From assembly GCF_016545825.1 (NCBI RefSeq), contig NC_052622.1, forward strand, positions 6,515,001-6,579,000: a stretch of 64,000 nucleotides of DNA, given 5' to 3'. A program made the translations under genes and the position numbers. Source of the DNA: Eucalyptus grandis (taxonomy: Eukaryota > Streptophyta > Magnoliopsida > Myrtales > Myrtaceae). The notes beneath the pieces were generated by a model. That model had not been told where the DNA came from. It did no database searches and saw only the letters and a list, made by a program, of their open reading frames with translations. How positions within the stretch are numbered: the first letter of the stretch is position 1; every line of letters starts with the position of its first letter. Positions 24,975 through 37,613 of this stretch are shown piece by piece.

Positions 24975-27900
24975 AGGTTTCGTGCTCTAAAATCAATGCA
25001 TTCCTCCGGGAACAGGGATTAAAGGGTTTCGTGCGCTAGTCAATTTAGATTTCCAAATTTTGACTTCTGCACACGAGACTCGGCAAGCAACAGGTAATTT
25101 GATCCTATAACAAGGAAAAAGTTCAGCTCAATTAGGAAGACGGTTTGAGATCTTGGATATCTCAAAGTTTGAAATTCATTCACAGCACAAGTTCTCTCGA
25201 GATGGGCATTTGGGTTTGAGGAAATAGAAATGCACCACGATGAAAGATGATTTTCAGGTGAATCGAAGAAAAAACATTCTAACAAGATCTCCGCCTCGCA
25301 ATTGTTGGAAAAAGATAATTGGGCCAGTATCATCAAATAACAAGTACATCTACATCGTTAGAGATTGGGAATAAATTTAGCCTCTTGAAATGAGCCCAAT
25401 TTTGCAAAGTACTACTATACTTGAATTTTCTCAAATGACCCTTCATAGTTGGTGGATGTGTATCAATTCACCCCAAAGGCTAGCCAATAAAAATGCAGCC
25501 AGCCGTGGTGCGCACACACCACGGTCAGCCTATATGGGTCATTCCAGAAAAGTCAAGTGTAGAGGTACTTTGTGAAGTTGGGTTCGCGATTGGACATGAA
25601 CGCACTAAAAAAATAACACACCTAGATATAAACACACGATTTCTTGCAAACCAAAGTGCTATTTCCATCCTCTCATTAACTCCTAAAACCTCTGTTCATA
25701 TTGAATCTACTACACTAACCCTTCCAACCCCACTCTAGATTTAAAATTATTTCTTACATTTCTTTTTTCTTTTTTCCATTTGTTACTTTTTTACTAGAGA
25801 CAAACTACCCATGCCCATCTCAAATAATATTTATTAATATTAGATGTGGGGCCTACTCTTGATTTAAGACTACCACTTGCCTTCATTTCTTCATTTTTTT
25901 CTCAATTTGGAACAAAATTGGTGCACCTCTTTTTAGAAAATAGTTTATTTTATAGATAACTACCTAATTATTTTGGTGCTGGCAAAAAAAATAATTATTA
26001 TTTGTTAACGATTTTTATATTTCTTTATTATATTAGGAAACAATTATTCAAAAAGTAATTTAAGCACAAATAAGAGAATAATCTTTGGATAAATTGTTTA
26101 TAATGCATACAACAATCAAGATATTCAATTTTAAAGTAAATTCTCTTAATTTTTGTACCAAAGTCGAAGTTGAAAAATTCACAATCATAAGGATAATCTA
26201 CGGAAATAAAGTAAACTATTTGCAGATAAAATTAACATTTCTTTCTTTACCCAAAAAAATTAACACTTCTTTACTCCAATAAATGATTAGTGCCTGCTCA
26301 AGTTATGATAATGGAGAGTAAGTTCTGAAGAAAACAAATATGAACAAAACATTGAAATATAACAAGTATGAAGAATTGGTTAGGGTGAAAAAAAGTTGTT
26401 TGAAAATGATGTGGGTAAAATTTTCTTTTAGTAAAATTGAAAAAACAAAAAGAAGAAGAAAAGAAAGAAGAGGTAATAAATAATATTAAATAGAGGAGGG
26501 TAAGACACGCAAAGGATAATGTAGTTAATTCAATACGATAGGAAAGTATCAAGAGCCAATAATAAGGGTGAAAAGAGTAAGAAAAAATCTTAAATTAAGA
26601 GTAAAATCTGTAAGGGTTAATGTAGCTAATATAATATAATAAAAGGTGTCAGGAGCTGATAAGGGGATAGAAATAGAACAAACCAAAAAATTCTAACAAT
26701 ATCTCCAACCAGCAATTAGTGAAAAAAAAAAAAAAAAAAATTGGAACCTTTATAAGTAATCATAAATAACAAGTATGGTACTTAATTATTGAATGGCAAT
26801 AAGTTTAGCCTCTGCAGTGAGCCCGGCTTTGAAGAGCACCGACTCTCTCAAATGACCCACTATGCTCGATGAATATGTACCAATTCCCCTCTTTGATTTC
26901 AATGACTTTAGCCCGATGGCTTTGCCGATGCTGGCCGGACCATATAAAGATGTATTGACATGCCCTATTCATCATTTAGCTGGTTTAAGATTTAGTTCAG
27001 ACATATTTAACAACGTTGAACCCACTTCCTTAAAATTTTCATAGCTAGTTCCATCGGATCTACCAAATAATATAGAATTGGCCAGACCTTACCAAATAAT
27101 CCAAGTTGATAGAATTGGCCAGACCTTACACCTTAGAAAGTGAGGTTCAGATTCACTTCACACAGCATTTTTCTTGCCAAGTCAAGAGAAGGTAATCCGT
27201 CGCAATCTCAATGATTGAGATTGACATGATATGGCGCAAAAGCCATGAAGGACAACTATTTTTTGTTTTTTTTTTTTTTTGACTAAGGACGGCCAGAGAT
27301 CACCTTTCGGTTTTTTCACACAACCTTCCAGTGATCACCCTTCATTTTTTTAACACGACCTTCCAATGCTCGGTAGCACCGATGGAGCCTCACCGCAAGC
27401 CACATGAAGGACAACTATTAATCACAACCAAAAGGTAGAAAAGGAGCACATTTCCCAGAACAGACGTTCTCTATTATTGGTATCTCCTTACGAATCATCT
27501 TACTTCACCATCAACACGCATCAACCATGACAATTTTCTTGGCCATGAGTAGGGAAGTCGCATCTTCCGGCAATCACTGAGCAAATCACAATACTGGTTT
27601 ATTCAGCAATATGCAGGAGAAATGTTCATCCCCATGGCAGGAATTTGTGTTGAACAAGATTCTCATATCTATGTCAGTGCACTAGTGAAGTGTACCCAAG
27701 TAGTAACTGGGAAATAATGTGTTGCAGATAATTCGAGAATTGGCCAGCTCCCGACCATACATAAAAGTGCAGCCTCACAAGATTGCACGAGTGATTACCA
27801 AAGGTCACGCTCTATGCACATCTATTCGCCACTTACCAGGAAACCGTAGTTCTCAGCACATGCAAGACTGATAATTCTTGCTGCGAGCATATTATTGTTA

Positions 27901-28470
27901 CAGAACACTTCAAACCCTGAAATCTCTACTACAAACCATGCACTATAAGGGAAACTTGGCAGGGGATTCTCATTACCACACTACAAACAAAGCTTACGCT
28001 AGATGAAACATCCATCGCCACAAGCGGTCGACTCATTTGATGAGATACATTATGGCTCAGTGATTAATGAAATGCACATCTGTTTTTCAACTCTAGATGC
28101 AGGACATCATGCCAAGAAACAATAAGGTGCACTTTATTTAGAATTATCATTTCACAGGACAAGCAAGAGTGGCTACACTTGCCTACTGCTATACTTCAAT
28201 GCATAAGTGTGGAGATCTAGCCCAAATTAATCCTCACAAAATTCCAGACATTCATTATAATGATCAATGCTAAAACAATATGAGGAAAGTACAAATTTAA
28301 AGGGGAAAAATGAAAGTAAAAAATGAAAGCAGAATCATTCTTTTAAAAAAGGACATCATTGGTTAAGCTCATCGATAAAAGTGTTGCAGAAGGAAACATT
28401 CAACTTATTCATCCAGTAGATCAATACTAATGAAGCAGGCATAAAGTGGGTTGGAAAATGGGAGTTTATC
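24975..28470. other. intergenic region with a duplicated segment
   Basis: A segment of about 200 bp occurs twice, at about 25270-25480 and 26690-26890. Shared blocks include AAATAACAAGTA, AAGTTTAGCCTCT-like sequence and TCTCAAATGACCC. The 1.2 kb between the copies is AT-rich and may be an insertion. A short tandem copy of ATAGAATTGGCCAGACCTTA lies at about 27070-27130. An A-tract sits at about 26724-26742. The last kilobase before 28471 probably includes the 3'UTR of the downstream-oriented SAM synthase gene. No other gene is supported. Confidence 0.5.
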
Positions 28471-29652
28471 TTAAGATTGAGGCTTCTCCCACTTGAGTGG
28501 CTTCACGACCTCCCAGGTGAAGTCAGGGTCATCCCTTCCAAAGTGACCATATGCTGCGGTCTTCAAGAATCTGCCACTGCCACCTCTTTTGAGATCCAGG
28601 TTGATGGAAATCATTCCAGGCCTGAAGTCAAAGCTCTCCTTAACAATCTTGAGGATTTCCTTGTCAGGAATCTTTCCAGTCTTGTAAGTGTCAACGAAAA
28701 CAGAAAGAGGCTCAGGCACTCCAATGGCGTACGAGACCTGCACAATGCACCTGCGCGCTAGACCACTGGCCACGATGCTCTTTGCAGCCTGCCTGACAAT
28801 GTAGGCACCACTCCTGTCGACCTTGGTGGGGTCCTTGCCTGAGAAAGCACCACCACCGTGGGCTCCCCATCCACCATAAGTGTCAATAATGATCTTCCTT
28901 CCAGTGAGACCAGCATCACCATGGGGGCCACCAATGACGAATCGGCCTGATGGGTTAAGGTGGAAGATGGTTCTCTCGTCAAGGTACTTCTCAGGAATGA
29001 CAGGCTTGATGACATGCTCCTTGAGATCAGCTGCAATTTCGTCATTGGTCACAGTCTCATCGTGCTGGGTGGAGATCAGGACGGTGTGGACCCTGACTGG
29101 GACCATTGCGCCATTGTCGTTGTAGTACTCAACAGTGACTTGGGTCTTCCCATCAGGTCTTAGCCAAGCGCAAGTTCCATTCTTTCTAACCTCAGTGAGG
29201 CGGGCACCAAGCTTGGTTGCAAGGACATGACTCAAAGGCATCAATTCAGGGGTTTCATCGGTGGCATATCCAAACATGTGGCCCTGATCACCGGCACCAA
29301 TCTCTTCTGGGCGCTTGGTGAGATGACCGTGGACTCCCTGGGCAATATCGGGACTCTGCTGCTCAATGTTGACCAGAACCTTGCAGTGGTCAGCATCAAG
29401 ACCAACGTCATCAGAGACAAATCCAATAGACCTGCAAGTGTCGCGGACAATTTTCTCATAGTCTACATTGGCCTTGGTGGTAATTTCTCCGAACACCATG
29501 ACCATGTTGGTCTTTGTGCATGTTTCGCAAGCAACCTTGCTGTCAGGGTCCTGCTCGAGGCAGGCATCAAGGACAGCATCGGAGATCTGGTCACACAGCT
29601 TGTCGGGGTGGCCCTCGTTCACAGATTCAGAGGTGAACAAAAAGGTCTCCAT
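28471..29652 (-). CDS. SAMS: S-adenosylmethionine synthase (methionine adenosyltransferase)
   Basis: Makes S-adenosylmethionine from methionine and ATP in the cytosol (and nucleus). AdoMet is the methyl donor for most methylation and the precursor of ethylene, polyamines and nicotianamine. The ORF is a single coding exon of 393 aa, the standard length for plant members. I start at [10 protein letters not shown], the conserved plant N-terminus, rather than 15 codons upstream, because those codons span the 5'UTR splice acceptor. Visible family motifs are GHPDK (residues 14-18), the ATP-binding GAGDQG (119-124) and the glycine-rich loop [17 protein letters not shown] near residue 280. The sequence is intact with no missing conserved block. 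The product assignment is essentially certain; the isoform number is not. Confidence 0.98.
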   Translation of the reverse strand: METFLFTSESVNEGHPDKLCDQISDAVLDACLEQDPDSKVACETCTKTNMVMVFGEITTKANVDYEKIVRDTCRSIGFVSDDVGLDADHCKVLVNIEQQSPDIAQGVHGHLTKRPEEIGAGDQGHMFGYATDETPELMPLSHVLATKLGARLTEVRKNGTCAWLRPDGKTQVTVEYYNDNGAMVPVRVHTVLISTQHDETVTNDEIAADLKEHVIKPVIPEKYLDERTIFHLNPSGRFVIGGPHGDAGLTGRKIIIDTYGGWGAHGGGAFSGKDPTKVDRSGAYIVRQAAKSIVASGLARRCIVQVSYAIGVPEPLSVFVDTYKTGKIPDKEILKIVKESFDFRPGMISINLDLKRGGSGRFLKTAAYGHFGRDDPDFTWEVVKPLKWEKPQS

Positions 29653-29661
29653 TCTTTCAAA

Positions 29662-30565
29662 CTGCATTACAACAGAATCATACACCAGATCAATCAAAGA
29701 AACTACTCAAAATGCAAACTTGCAACAAACTAACTTTCAAGAAGCTCAACCAATTTGAAGTAAAGAAAAACATCAACTATATATACATAAAGATCAAAAA
29801 TTTTAAATGAAGTTGCCGATTCTCTTTAACAATGTTCAAGCCAAATCCAAGAGGTTAAGTTAAGCAAGGATCTACAAAAAGTCCTAACCCTTTGGACTTC
29901 CTTTCTATGGAATGAAAAAATTATGGGCTAGTCTCGATCTGATAGTACTTCACAAAACACTCATCTTCTGTGTCGTAAGTATCAACAATGCCCACATATT
30001 GACACGCACACGTTCAACTCGGCAACTTCCCTCAACAAATTACTCCATTCGAAAACTCAAAAAAAACCTTCGCTCCTCCGAGCAAGTAGACAAACAGAAG
30101 ACCGGACAAGATAAGACAAAAACAGAGAATAAAACACTCAGATCTCACAGATTCCATCTCACTAGAACCAGCACCCTCTCCAGATCCAACAGAAAGTCGG
30201 CACATTCAACAGAACCCCACGCGGGAAACGACCAAGAACTCACTCCGCTCAAAAGACTCTCAGATCCTCGGCATTTCCCGACACCCACCACCCGAAACTC
30301 CAGATCTACACCCACCTCGACTCGATTCGCCAAAAACCCACCGACCCAAATCCCGAAAAGGCCCAGGAAACACCACGGCCGACCAGATCCAGCGACTTAT
30401 CCGCAAGAAGAAGCAAAAGCCGCCTCCTTTGACACTTCAAACGAATCAGACGGGAGCACAGAGCAATAACACCCAGAAAACGAAAGCGAGCGAGCGTGAC
30501 CACAACGGGCAAAAGACGGAGGCTTTCGACCAGGACGAAGACGAAGAAGCAAAAGGGGGGAGTAC
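29662..30565 (-). other. 5'UTR intron of the SAM synthase gene
   Basis: The minus strand shows donor CAG|GTACTC at 30565 and acceptor ATGCAG at 29662, leaving a nine-base leader exon before the ATG. This predicts a leader intron of 904 bp, an arrangement usual for plant SAM synthase genes, where such introns often boost expression. The ORF 29912-30469 on the other strand is a shadow. Confidence 0.75.
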
Positions 30566-30664
30566 CTGAATCGAATTGAGAATGCCTCTTTGTTCGTGCT
30601 TAAGGACCAACCCCCGAGATGCTAGCAGAATAGAATGCGCTGAATACCGTAGCCTCCCTCGCCC

Positions 30665-30672
30665 ATTTATAG
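30665..30672 (-). promoter_or_regulatory. TATA box of the SAM synthase gene
   Basis: The minus strand reads GGCTATAAATGGGCG, about 100 bp upstream of the leader-intron donor. Transcription is expected to begin near 30637. The adjoining pyrimidine-rich stretch (30718-30780 on the plus strand) lies further upstream. Confidence 0.75.
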
Positions 30673-30744
30673 CCGATATGCACTCTTACCGTGAACCGGT
30701 TGAATCGGTTGAGACTCCTTCCTTTTTCTTTTTTTTCTTTTTCC

Positions 30745-31385
30745 CATTTTCTGTGGATTTTTTTCTTCTATAAGTAGTCAAGCTTTCGTTCTTTCTTTTC
30801 TTTTTCTTTTTTTTTCCTTTTTTGGCTGGGAAGAATTGGTTTTGTTTTCAGTAATATTTGATTGGCTTAACAAGTTACAAACTCAACCACCAACCCCGCC
30901 AACACTAATGACTAATTAGATCGGAAGAATATCTCGTATCATTTGACTTAGCGTCCTTATCTTTGATCATTTTGTTTTATTTTCTGTGTGGTTTTCTCTT
31001 TTTATGTAGTCAAGCTTTCATTCTTTTTCTTCTTCTTCTTTTTTTTTTAGTTGGGAAGAATCAATTTTGTTTTCATTAAAATTTCATTGGTTTAGAAAGT
31101 TACAAATTCAACTATAAAAGTCACCAACCACTGGGATTCGCCCCAGTGGCCATTCTTCCAATATGGAAGAGGAATGTGAGGGGTTAGGAGGAATGAGATG
31201 GGGACGCGTAAGTTTCAGAAGTGTGTTTTGACTCCCATGCCCTGCAAGAGGCAGAGCAAAAGTCTGAGAGTGAGTATAGTGTAGAAATAAAGTAGAACTG
31301 ACAAAAAAAAAAACTACAAAATTCACCAACATTAATTACTAATTAGATAAAAAGAATCTCTCGGATTATTTAACTTGGCATCCAT
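30745..31385. repeat. tandem duplication upstream of the SAM synthase promoter
   Basis: Copy 1 (about 30745-30960) and copy 2 (about 30978-31385) share ATTTTCTGTG, TAGTCAAGCTTTC, a pyrimidine run, GGGAAGAAT, AAGTTACAAA and CTAATTAGAT in the same order. Copy 2 is longer because of a 184-bp insertion. The duplication may alter upstream promoter spacing, which is an inference. Confidence 0.7.
31129..31312 (+). mobile_element. SINE-like retroposed insertion
   Basis: A 184-bp insert ends in an A-run (31303-31312). It is bounded by ACTATAAAAGTCACCAAC (31111-31128) and ACTACAAAATTCACCAAC (31313-31330), matching at 16 of 18 bases. The paralogous copy near 30890-30920 lacks the insert and shows the empty site. 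The length, tail and target duplication fit a SINE or short LINE-mobilised RNA. I cannot recognise the family; TCGCCCC near 31139 is only a weak B-box-like resemblance. Confidence 0.55.
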
Positions 31386-34300
31386 GTCACCAATTCGCCA
31401 TGACGCTCTTGAAAGAATCTTGCTAACACTCTTGAGAAAGGAATTTTGAGCAATTGCCGTTCTTTGAGAATGGAAACTCTTACACCATATATGCATATTT
31501 ATATTTGAAAAATATCATCTTTCTATTTTAGCAAAGCATATATGATGAGCCTTTAATAAGTGCGCTTTTTAAATTTCTCCTATTAAATCTCCATTTTATA
31601 TAAACAAGAGGTGAAATGGCAATCCAAAGATAGTCCTGGCAACTGGAGTTTGATTTCTTAATTTTCTCACTCATCGAAATCAATTTGACTTTGGTATTTT
31701 TCATCTTACATAATAAGAAATACATCATTTCAAACCAAACTAAATCTTCAGCAATTTATATTTTTATCGTCATCCACGCACAGCGGGTGTTGCGCTTTCA
31801 TGAGTACACGAATAAACAATTACGCCCGATTTAGCATGACGCGGGGAGCATTTCCTTCTCATGCTCCAAATAAAAAACATAATTATCTCAACATATTAAA
31901 TGGAATTAGGTGTCATAGTCACAATTTGTTGCACCAAAGTTTAATGTGAAAGAGGGGGGTTCGAATTGGGTTTGGCCAAGAAATGTAGCCGTTGGATTTG
32001 TCAGGGATTGGTGAGATTCAGATTGGTTGGGGGGTTGGTGGGAGAGAAGGACGTCTGCTTGTTTTGAAAAGTAGGGGACCTCTCTCTCATAGGCTGCTGC
32101 TTTTTTTGGGTGAAGTGCTAGGAGATTACAGGCTACAGCCGGTTCCTCACCAACCCTTGCCGGTTTTGTGCAGCTTGGCGGCTACAGGCTAGACTTGAGC
32201 CGGGGGATAATGTTTAATAGCCGCAATTGGAAGCTACTTTTGTACCCCCGAATCTGAATAGTACGAACGTTGAAATGCTTTCTTGATTTTTTTTGCATCA
32301 CTTTTAGTGAATATCCAAATTTTGATATTCCGATTACGAGGTAAAATCGTTTGATCAAGGTTTTATTTGACAATTAGAGTTAATTATTATTATTTTTTAT
32401 TTTGGTTGGTTATGTGTTGTGAATTGGCATTCGATTTTTAGGTTTTCTTCACCTTCCATTTTTAAATTTCCACATAAAATATATTAGATCCATTACAATT
32501 TCGACAATTTAAAAACGATTTTTTCTGTCGCGTTAACTCTTTCATTGTAAGGGTTTTCAGTTAACTAAGATTAATCGATGGGAGACACGTGCAAATTGCA
32601 TATATTGCTCTTTCAAGCAAATCAATTTAATGAAAACACAACTATATAGTTTGTCGCTAAATAATTGAAAATATGATCTACTGCACATAATTAGGCTGGG
32701 CCCAGAACATTTGAAAAAAATTATTAATCTGTGAAGAACTAAAGTACACAGCTACTTGAATGTTAGGGATGAATTTAATGAGAGTCCCATAAGAAAGATT
32801 TGATTTTCACGGGATCAAAAAGCGGCCACATTTATTCATAAAAATGGAAAAGAAAACTTTTCATTTGGGAATTGCATGGAAGGTATGTTGACTGTAAAAA
32901 AGAAAAAAAAAACGTTACTGTGCCATTTTTAATAATTAAAAGGGCACTGATTTAATAAATAAATAAAAAGAAGAAGAAGAAGAAGAAGGGGCACCAATTG
33001 AATTGATCTCTCTAGGTGCCAACATATAGGTCATGTACCCATTATGGAATATTCAAGATTGAGCAATAACTACAATATTGTCCTTCTGGAAGCAACATAA
33101 AATCATCAATATATCTTTTTAATAGGCAAAAGGCTTTCGAGAATGTTTTAGGTAACGATATAAGGCTATAAGATTCACGAATCTTTTTTATGAATAGTAT
33201 AGATTTTGCTAATCGATCTCGGATGATAGCAAGTATAAATTAAGTGCACGTTTAGAATGGTACTGACTGTTGGGAGGGATGTAACGGGAGCACAGAGCAT
33301 TGGCCCAAAAGTTGAATAAACAAACTCACATCGGATTTTCCGAATCTTTCTTAACTTAAGGTGATGTCCCTTTCAAGAATCGATTTTAGTGCATAGGCAC
33401 AGATGCACCAGTTCTTCCCTATAAGGCGTGACCACCAACAGTTAATAGGGTCGCCATCCATTTTACCTTTTATTTTGACTTAATATAAATAATGCAACGA
33501 ATGTATCTAGACATTTTCTTAATCCAAAACACTTGAAACTTTCACTGTACAGAAATATTGGCACGTAATTTTACATTTATTTATTTATTCTTAATTCCTT
33601 AAAATTTGACTAAGATTTTAGATTTTGATGGAAAAAAAAAAAACGTTTTACTTAAACTAAAGTGTAAACAAGCGTCTCTGAACTATTATAAAAGTTATGC
33701 CCTCCTTAACTAGGTTGATAACTATAGGAAATTATCAAAATTTTCTGAAAAAGAAAGAACCACCAATTCATCACAACCATTGATGGCGACTTCATCAACA
33801 ATCTTGATTCCAACAAATTTTTGTTTGCCAATATTAGTTCAAATACCGTTCTCTTGGAATTTGAAGTATAGGAGTAAAAGAGCAGTTCAAACTGAATTAT
33901 AATGTTGAAGATGACTCGATAGCATGATTAAAACGAGAAAACAAAGAGGAAGTTACCATACACATTTAACAATTTGCAACTTCAATATAAGTATTGACAC
34001 AAAAAAGAGCATATTGTGAAGTAAACAAATTTTCTTTTTACTCTGTTGGCTTTTGTTATGAGAAGAAAGGAAGGGATTTCAGTGCTACATACATGGATTC
34101 TAGCATGAGTTCAAAAATCAAATCCTAAGTATCATAACCCTAGTCCCTATTCAGTTTTGATTGATCCTGTGCTAGAATTTTGATCTGCTCGTGCTTAAGA
34201 GATCTTTCAGATAGAAACCAATCAGCAGACATCTCCACAGCTGACAATTTACTTTGACTACCACCAAAAACTAAATCACGATAATATGATATGATATACT

Positions 34301-34611
34301 ATGACATTGGATAATATGGTACTTCTCCATTTTCTTTGCCTCCTTTATCTTGTGAGGGCAAGATGTGAACGTTAGGTAGGACATAACTCAATTTGTGGCT
34401 GGATATATTATATATTATATGTATTTGTACGTACGTATAATGTCTTTGACTACGAGCTAACAAATTGGAGATTTTTTTTGGCCAATCAAAGACATCACAA
34501 CATAGACATCATTCTTTTTTTTCTAGGAAAAAATTTAAAAAAGGTGGGACCATTTTCGCGAAGTAACTCCCCAAGTGGTGGTTGTCTGATGAAGTCCTAG
34601 AAATTGGTGAC
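31386..34611. other. intergenic region, nothing recognised
   Basis: AT-rich sequence with short ORFs only (for example 31992-32192). Homopolymer runs and one AAG microsatellite are the only visible structure. No tRNA, coding exon chain or transposon terminus was found. Confidence 0.5.
32967..32988. repeat. AAG microsatellite
   Basis: Seven AAG triplets follow imperfect AAAT units. Confidence 0.9.
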
Positions 34612-34614
34612 TTA

Positions 34615-35454
34615 GAGCACACATGACAAAATTTCTAGAACATAAATTAATTTCTTACCAGAAATTAATTTCTCAATTTCTATTCCATGGACGAGTTTCT
34701 GAGTAAAGAAACTTGTTTGATAATAATTCAAATTTCTCTTTTGAAATAAAAATTCGTTTGATAATAGAATACAATTTTTATTTCTAGGAGCAACAACAAC
34801 CGGCATCAGGTGGCTGGAGTTCAACATTCGACGACCAGTATTCGGCGTTCGGTGATTGACGACGAGTAGCCAAAGTCCGGAGTCCGACGACCAGCAACCG
34901 GCGTCCAATGTCCGGAGTCCAACGTCGACGTCGACATCCGGAGTCCAGCAACAAGAGGCCGGCGGCGTGGCTAACAATCGACATTCGACGGGCGTGGCGA
35001 GCGGCAGATGGTCGCCGGCAAACATCCGGTGGTTGGTGATAAGCCTTTGGCATCCAATGATTAGTGATGAGCAGCCAATGATCGATGGGCATCCGACATC
35101 CGGCGACCAACAATTGGCGGTGGGTAGCCAGAGTGCGATGGCTGGCGGTCGGCAGCTAGTGGCTGGGGCCGGTGGTGGGCGGCCGACAACCGATGGCAAG
35201 CGTCCAACATCCCACAAGCGGCAAGTGAGCGACGGGCGATGACAAGAGTAAACGATAAAAAAAAAATTTGATTTCTCATTTCTGTTCCAGAAATAGAAAA
35301 GTTAAAATTTTTAATTTCTGATTTCTGCTCAAAATCTATTTCAGAAATAGAAATCTGTTTTAGAAATAGAAAAATGAAATTGCGTTATCAAACAGATTTC
35401 TATTCCAAATCTATTCCAGTGAACAGAATAACAGAAATTTTGCTATGCACGCTC
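34615..35454. mobile_element. inverted-repeat element with GC-rich core and TTA target duplication
   Basis: The left end GAGCACACATGACAAAATTT and the inward-read right end GAGCGTGCATAGCAAAATTT are inverted repeats (17 of 22 matching over the longer stretch ending TTTCT). TTA flanks both sides (34612-34614 and 35455-35457), as for PIF/Harbinger. AT-rich arms with GTTTGATAA motifs fold on each other. The core (about 34800-35240) is GC-rich and contains repeated GTCCGGAGTCC and CCGGCG units. The ORFs over the core (201 aa minus, 128 aa plus) follow the repeat pattern and are not believed. Confidence 0.65.
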
Positions 35455-35550
35455 TTAATCTCAAGTGAACCCTAGCTCTTTGGCGTCTCAAATCTTCGCT
35501 GCCTAAGAGCCACGTACGTCTCATGTGTTATTTTTAAGGCCATGTACAAG

Positions 35551-35626
35551 AGTTTCTTTGAGATAGGCACTACTCTAGGGTTACTTTTCAAAAACCACCC
35601 CACTTTAGGGCTTTTTGAAATTTCCC
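35551..35626 (-). mobile_element. fragment of a Mutator-like MITE end
   Basis: Read on the minus strand it gives GGGAAATTTCAAAAAGCCC, then a CCTAAAGTGG block and TATCTCAAA. This is the same order of motifs as the terminal inverted repeat of the element at 61546-63194. No second end is visible nearby, so it is a truncated relic. Confidence 0.5.
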
Positions 35627-37613
35627 TTTTTTTTTTTTTCATAATGTCAGATAATGCCTAGTACTGATTGATAATCAATTAAACTTCGCCTAGCATATGA
35701 AGTTTTCTATCTCACAAATATTACATGATTATACAGTGGTAAATAAGTACATATTACTGTACTAGCCCCAAGAAAAAGTAGTACCTCGAGAATTTAAATT
35801 TCAAATGAAAAACGTGAATGCACTTATTTATTAAACCTTTTTCACGGTAAATATTCAAGGAAAACACCACATTGTTCCGTCATTTTTTTATTTTATTTTG
35901 TAGGTTTGCGATTGTTCTTTGACCACAAGAGGCTTAACATATCAACAAAAAGAAAATATAAATCTTCAAATAAGCAAATACTTAGAATTTGAAAGAAAAA
36001 AAAAATCCACGTCTCGCAAGTAAGCTAACTTTTGCCCATTGGAATACATTAGTGTTTTCTACTCTATCCACAGTTTATATAATTAGCTCATTCTCCATTT
36101 CCCAATACATCGCACGAGACCATTTATTAGATTCTCAGATTCCCAACAGTTTTTGGCCATTATACTATTGCACAAATCTTGGAATTTGCCTAGGCCAATA
36201 AATAAACAGAAAACAACCGGCAGACTTTCAATGAATGCAATAATTTCGTGAAAAGCACTCCAATTACGTGGATTTATATAGAAGGACGGAAAATGCAAAA
36301 CTTGGTCCACCTTTGGCATTAAACATTTTATTTTTCTATATAATTCAATGACGTGGCATTAAGTAGTGCTTAGAAAATTGAGATATTTTCATATCGTGCT
36401 AGTCAGTCAAAATCAGAGATCGTGGAGTTTGGTCACCTACCGAATTTACCATTTTCCTCATAAACCAGATTTTTGTCTCGTTCGTTTGTGAATTCAATCA
36501 AGAGATTTTAGAGCCATCGGAGCTAAGCTCGAGCCGTTGAAGAAGTGAGCCATGGCTTAGAGCCGCCAACCCCCGAAAGATGACATGTCAACCACGTGAG
36601 CAAATTGACCGGGTCCAAAATAAAATAAATTAAAATAAAGTGGGAGATTAGGAAAATCGTGTCGCGTAGTGACTGATGACAAATTAGTGATGTAATTATC
36701 GAAATTTGTGTCGAGAGATTATTGCTCGAGGGCAAACATCCGTGGAAAAAGATCGACCTACCAACTCGGAAGGTTGAAATTTCAAGCTTCACGACTTTGA
36801 TCTTTCTCCATGTTTCACACGCTGAATCGCACGAGAGAAACGGGAATCGACCGCGCTGGTAATTCGCCATCGCGATCATCTCTCTCTCCCGCACGCCAAT
36901 TACGTTTGCATAATACTCCCTACCCTGTTAACTATTTTAGCCGATTAGAGGCCAAGTTTTAACCCGCAAGGCTTTCGTCCGGACAAGATGGACGCGTGGA
37001 CCGGATCTACTGTAGTGGCATCTGATCGATCATTACGCCCAAGAGCCGTGACATGCCCCTCTTATGATGGCGTCGTTTTCACTGAAGTCAAGCAAAACAT
37101 CTTTGACTATGGCATGTAAAGTGCGTGCAAATAAAATATGGGAAATAATTAAAGAGAACCGTGCGGGTTAGGTGTGTCTCTCTGTTGCAGCGATGTTGCT
37201 ATCTCTTTCATTTTCTTGAACCATAGTTAAATAAAAATAAGAATAGTAGCCATGTTGTTGGTCCCCATGATGTGTGCATATATATAAATGTATATGAGAG
37301 AGAGAGAGAGAGAGAGAGAGGGAGATGTACATAGCTGGATCACTAAGAAATTTCGAGTACCAGGTTTTACCTATTCCGAGGAGAAGAAAGAGAAATATTT
37401 ACGACCGTTTCTTGTTCTGCACAAAAGTTGCGCTTTGCCTTCGATCTTAGATCTCCTAGTACTTGTAAGATACTTCTACTCGTATAGTGAAGGTCATAAC
37501 CGGGCAGATTCACTCTACAAATCTTGCTTCCAATTCAACCACAACCCAGCACCAAAAAGAAAGGGAGAAAGGTCATTTATAAGCAACTTGTCTTAATGGA
37601 GAATTGACCCTAT
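35627..37613. other. intergenic region, nothing recognised
   Basis: Short ORFs only (the 123-aa minus ORF at 36523-36894 has no family resemblance). The visible features are a poly-T run at 35626-35639 and a GA microsatellite near 37300. Confidence 0.5.
37295..37322. repeat. GA microsatellite
   Basis: About thirteen GA dinucleotides, preceded by TATATA-rich sequence. Confidence 0.9.

Noticed and set aside
29227..29733. 168-aa plus-strand frame over SAM synthase
   Set aside because: Antisense shadow of a strongly conserved coding exon.
29912..30469. 185-aa plus-strand frame
   Set aside because: Lies within the SAM synthase leader intron, is basic and low-complexity, with no family match.
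34612..35217. 201-aa open frame on the minus strand
   Set aside because: Its repeated Arg/Pro/Trp-rich pattern comes from short DNA repeats in the transposon core, not from a protein family.
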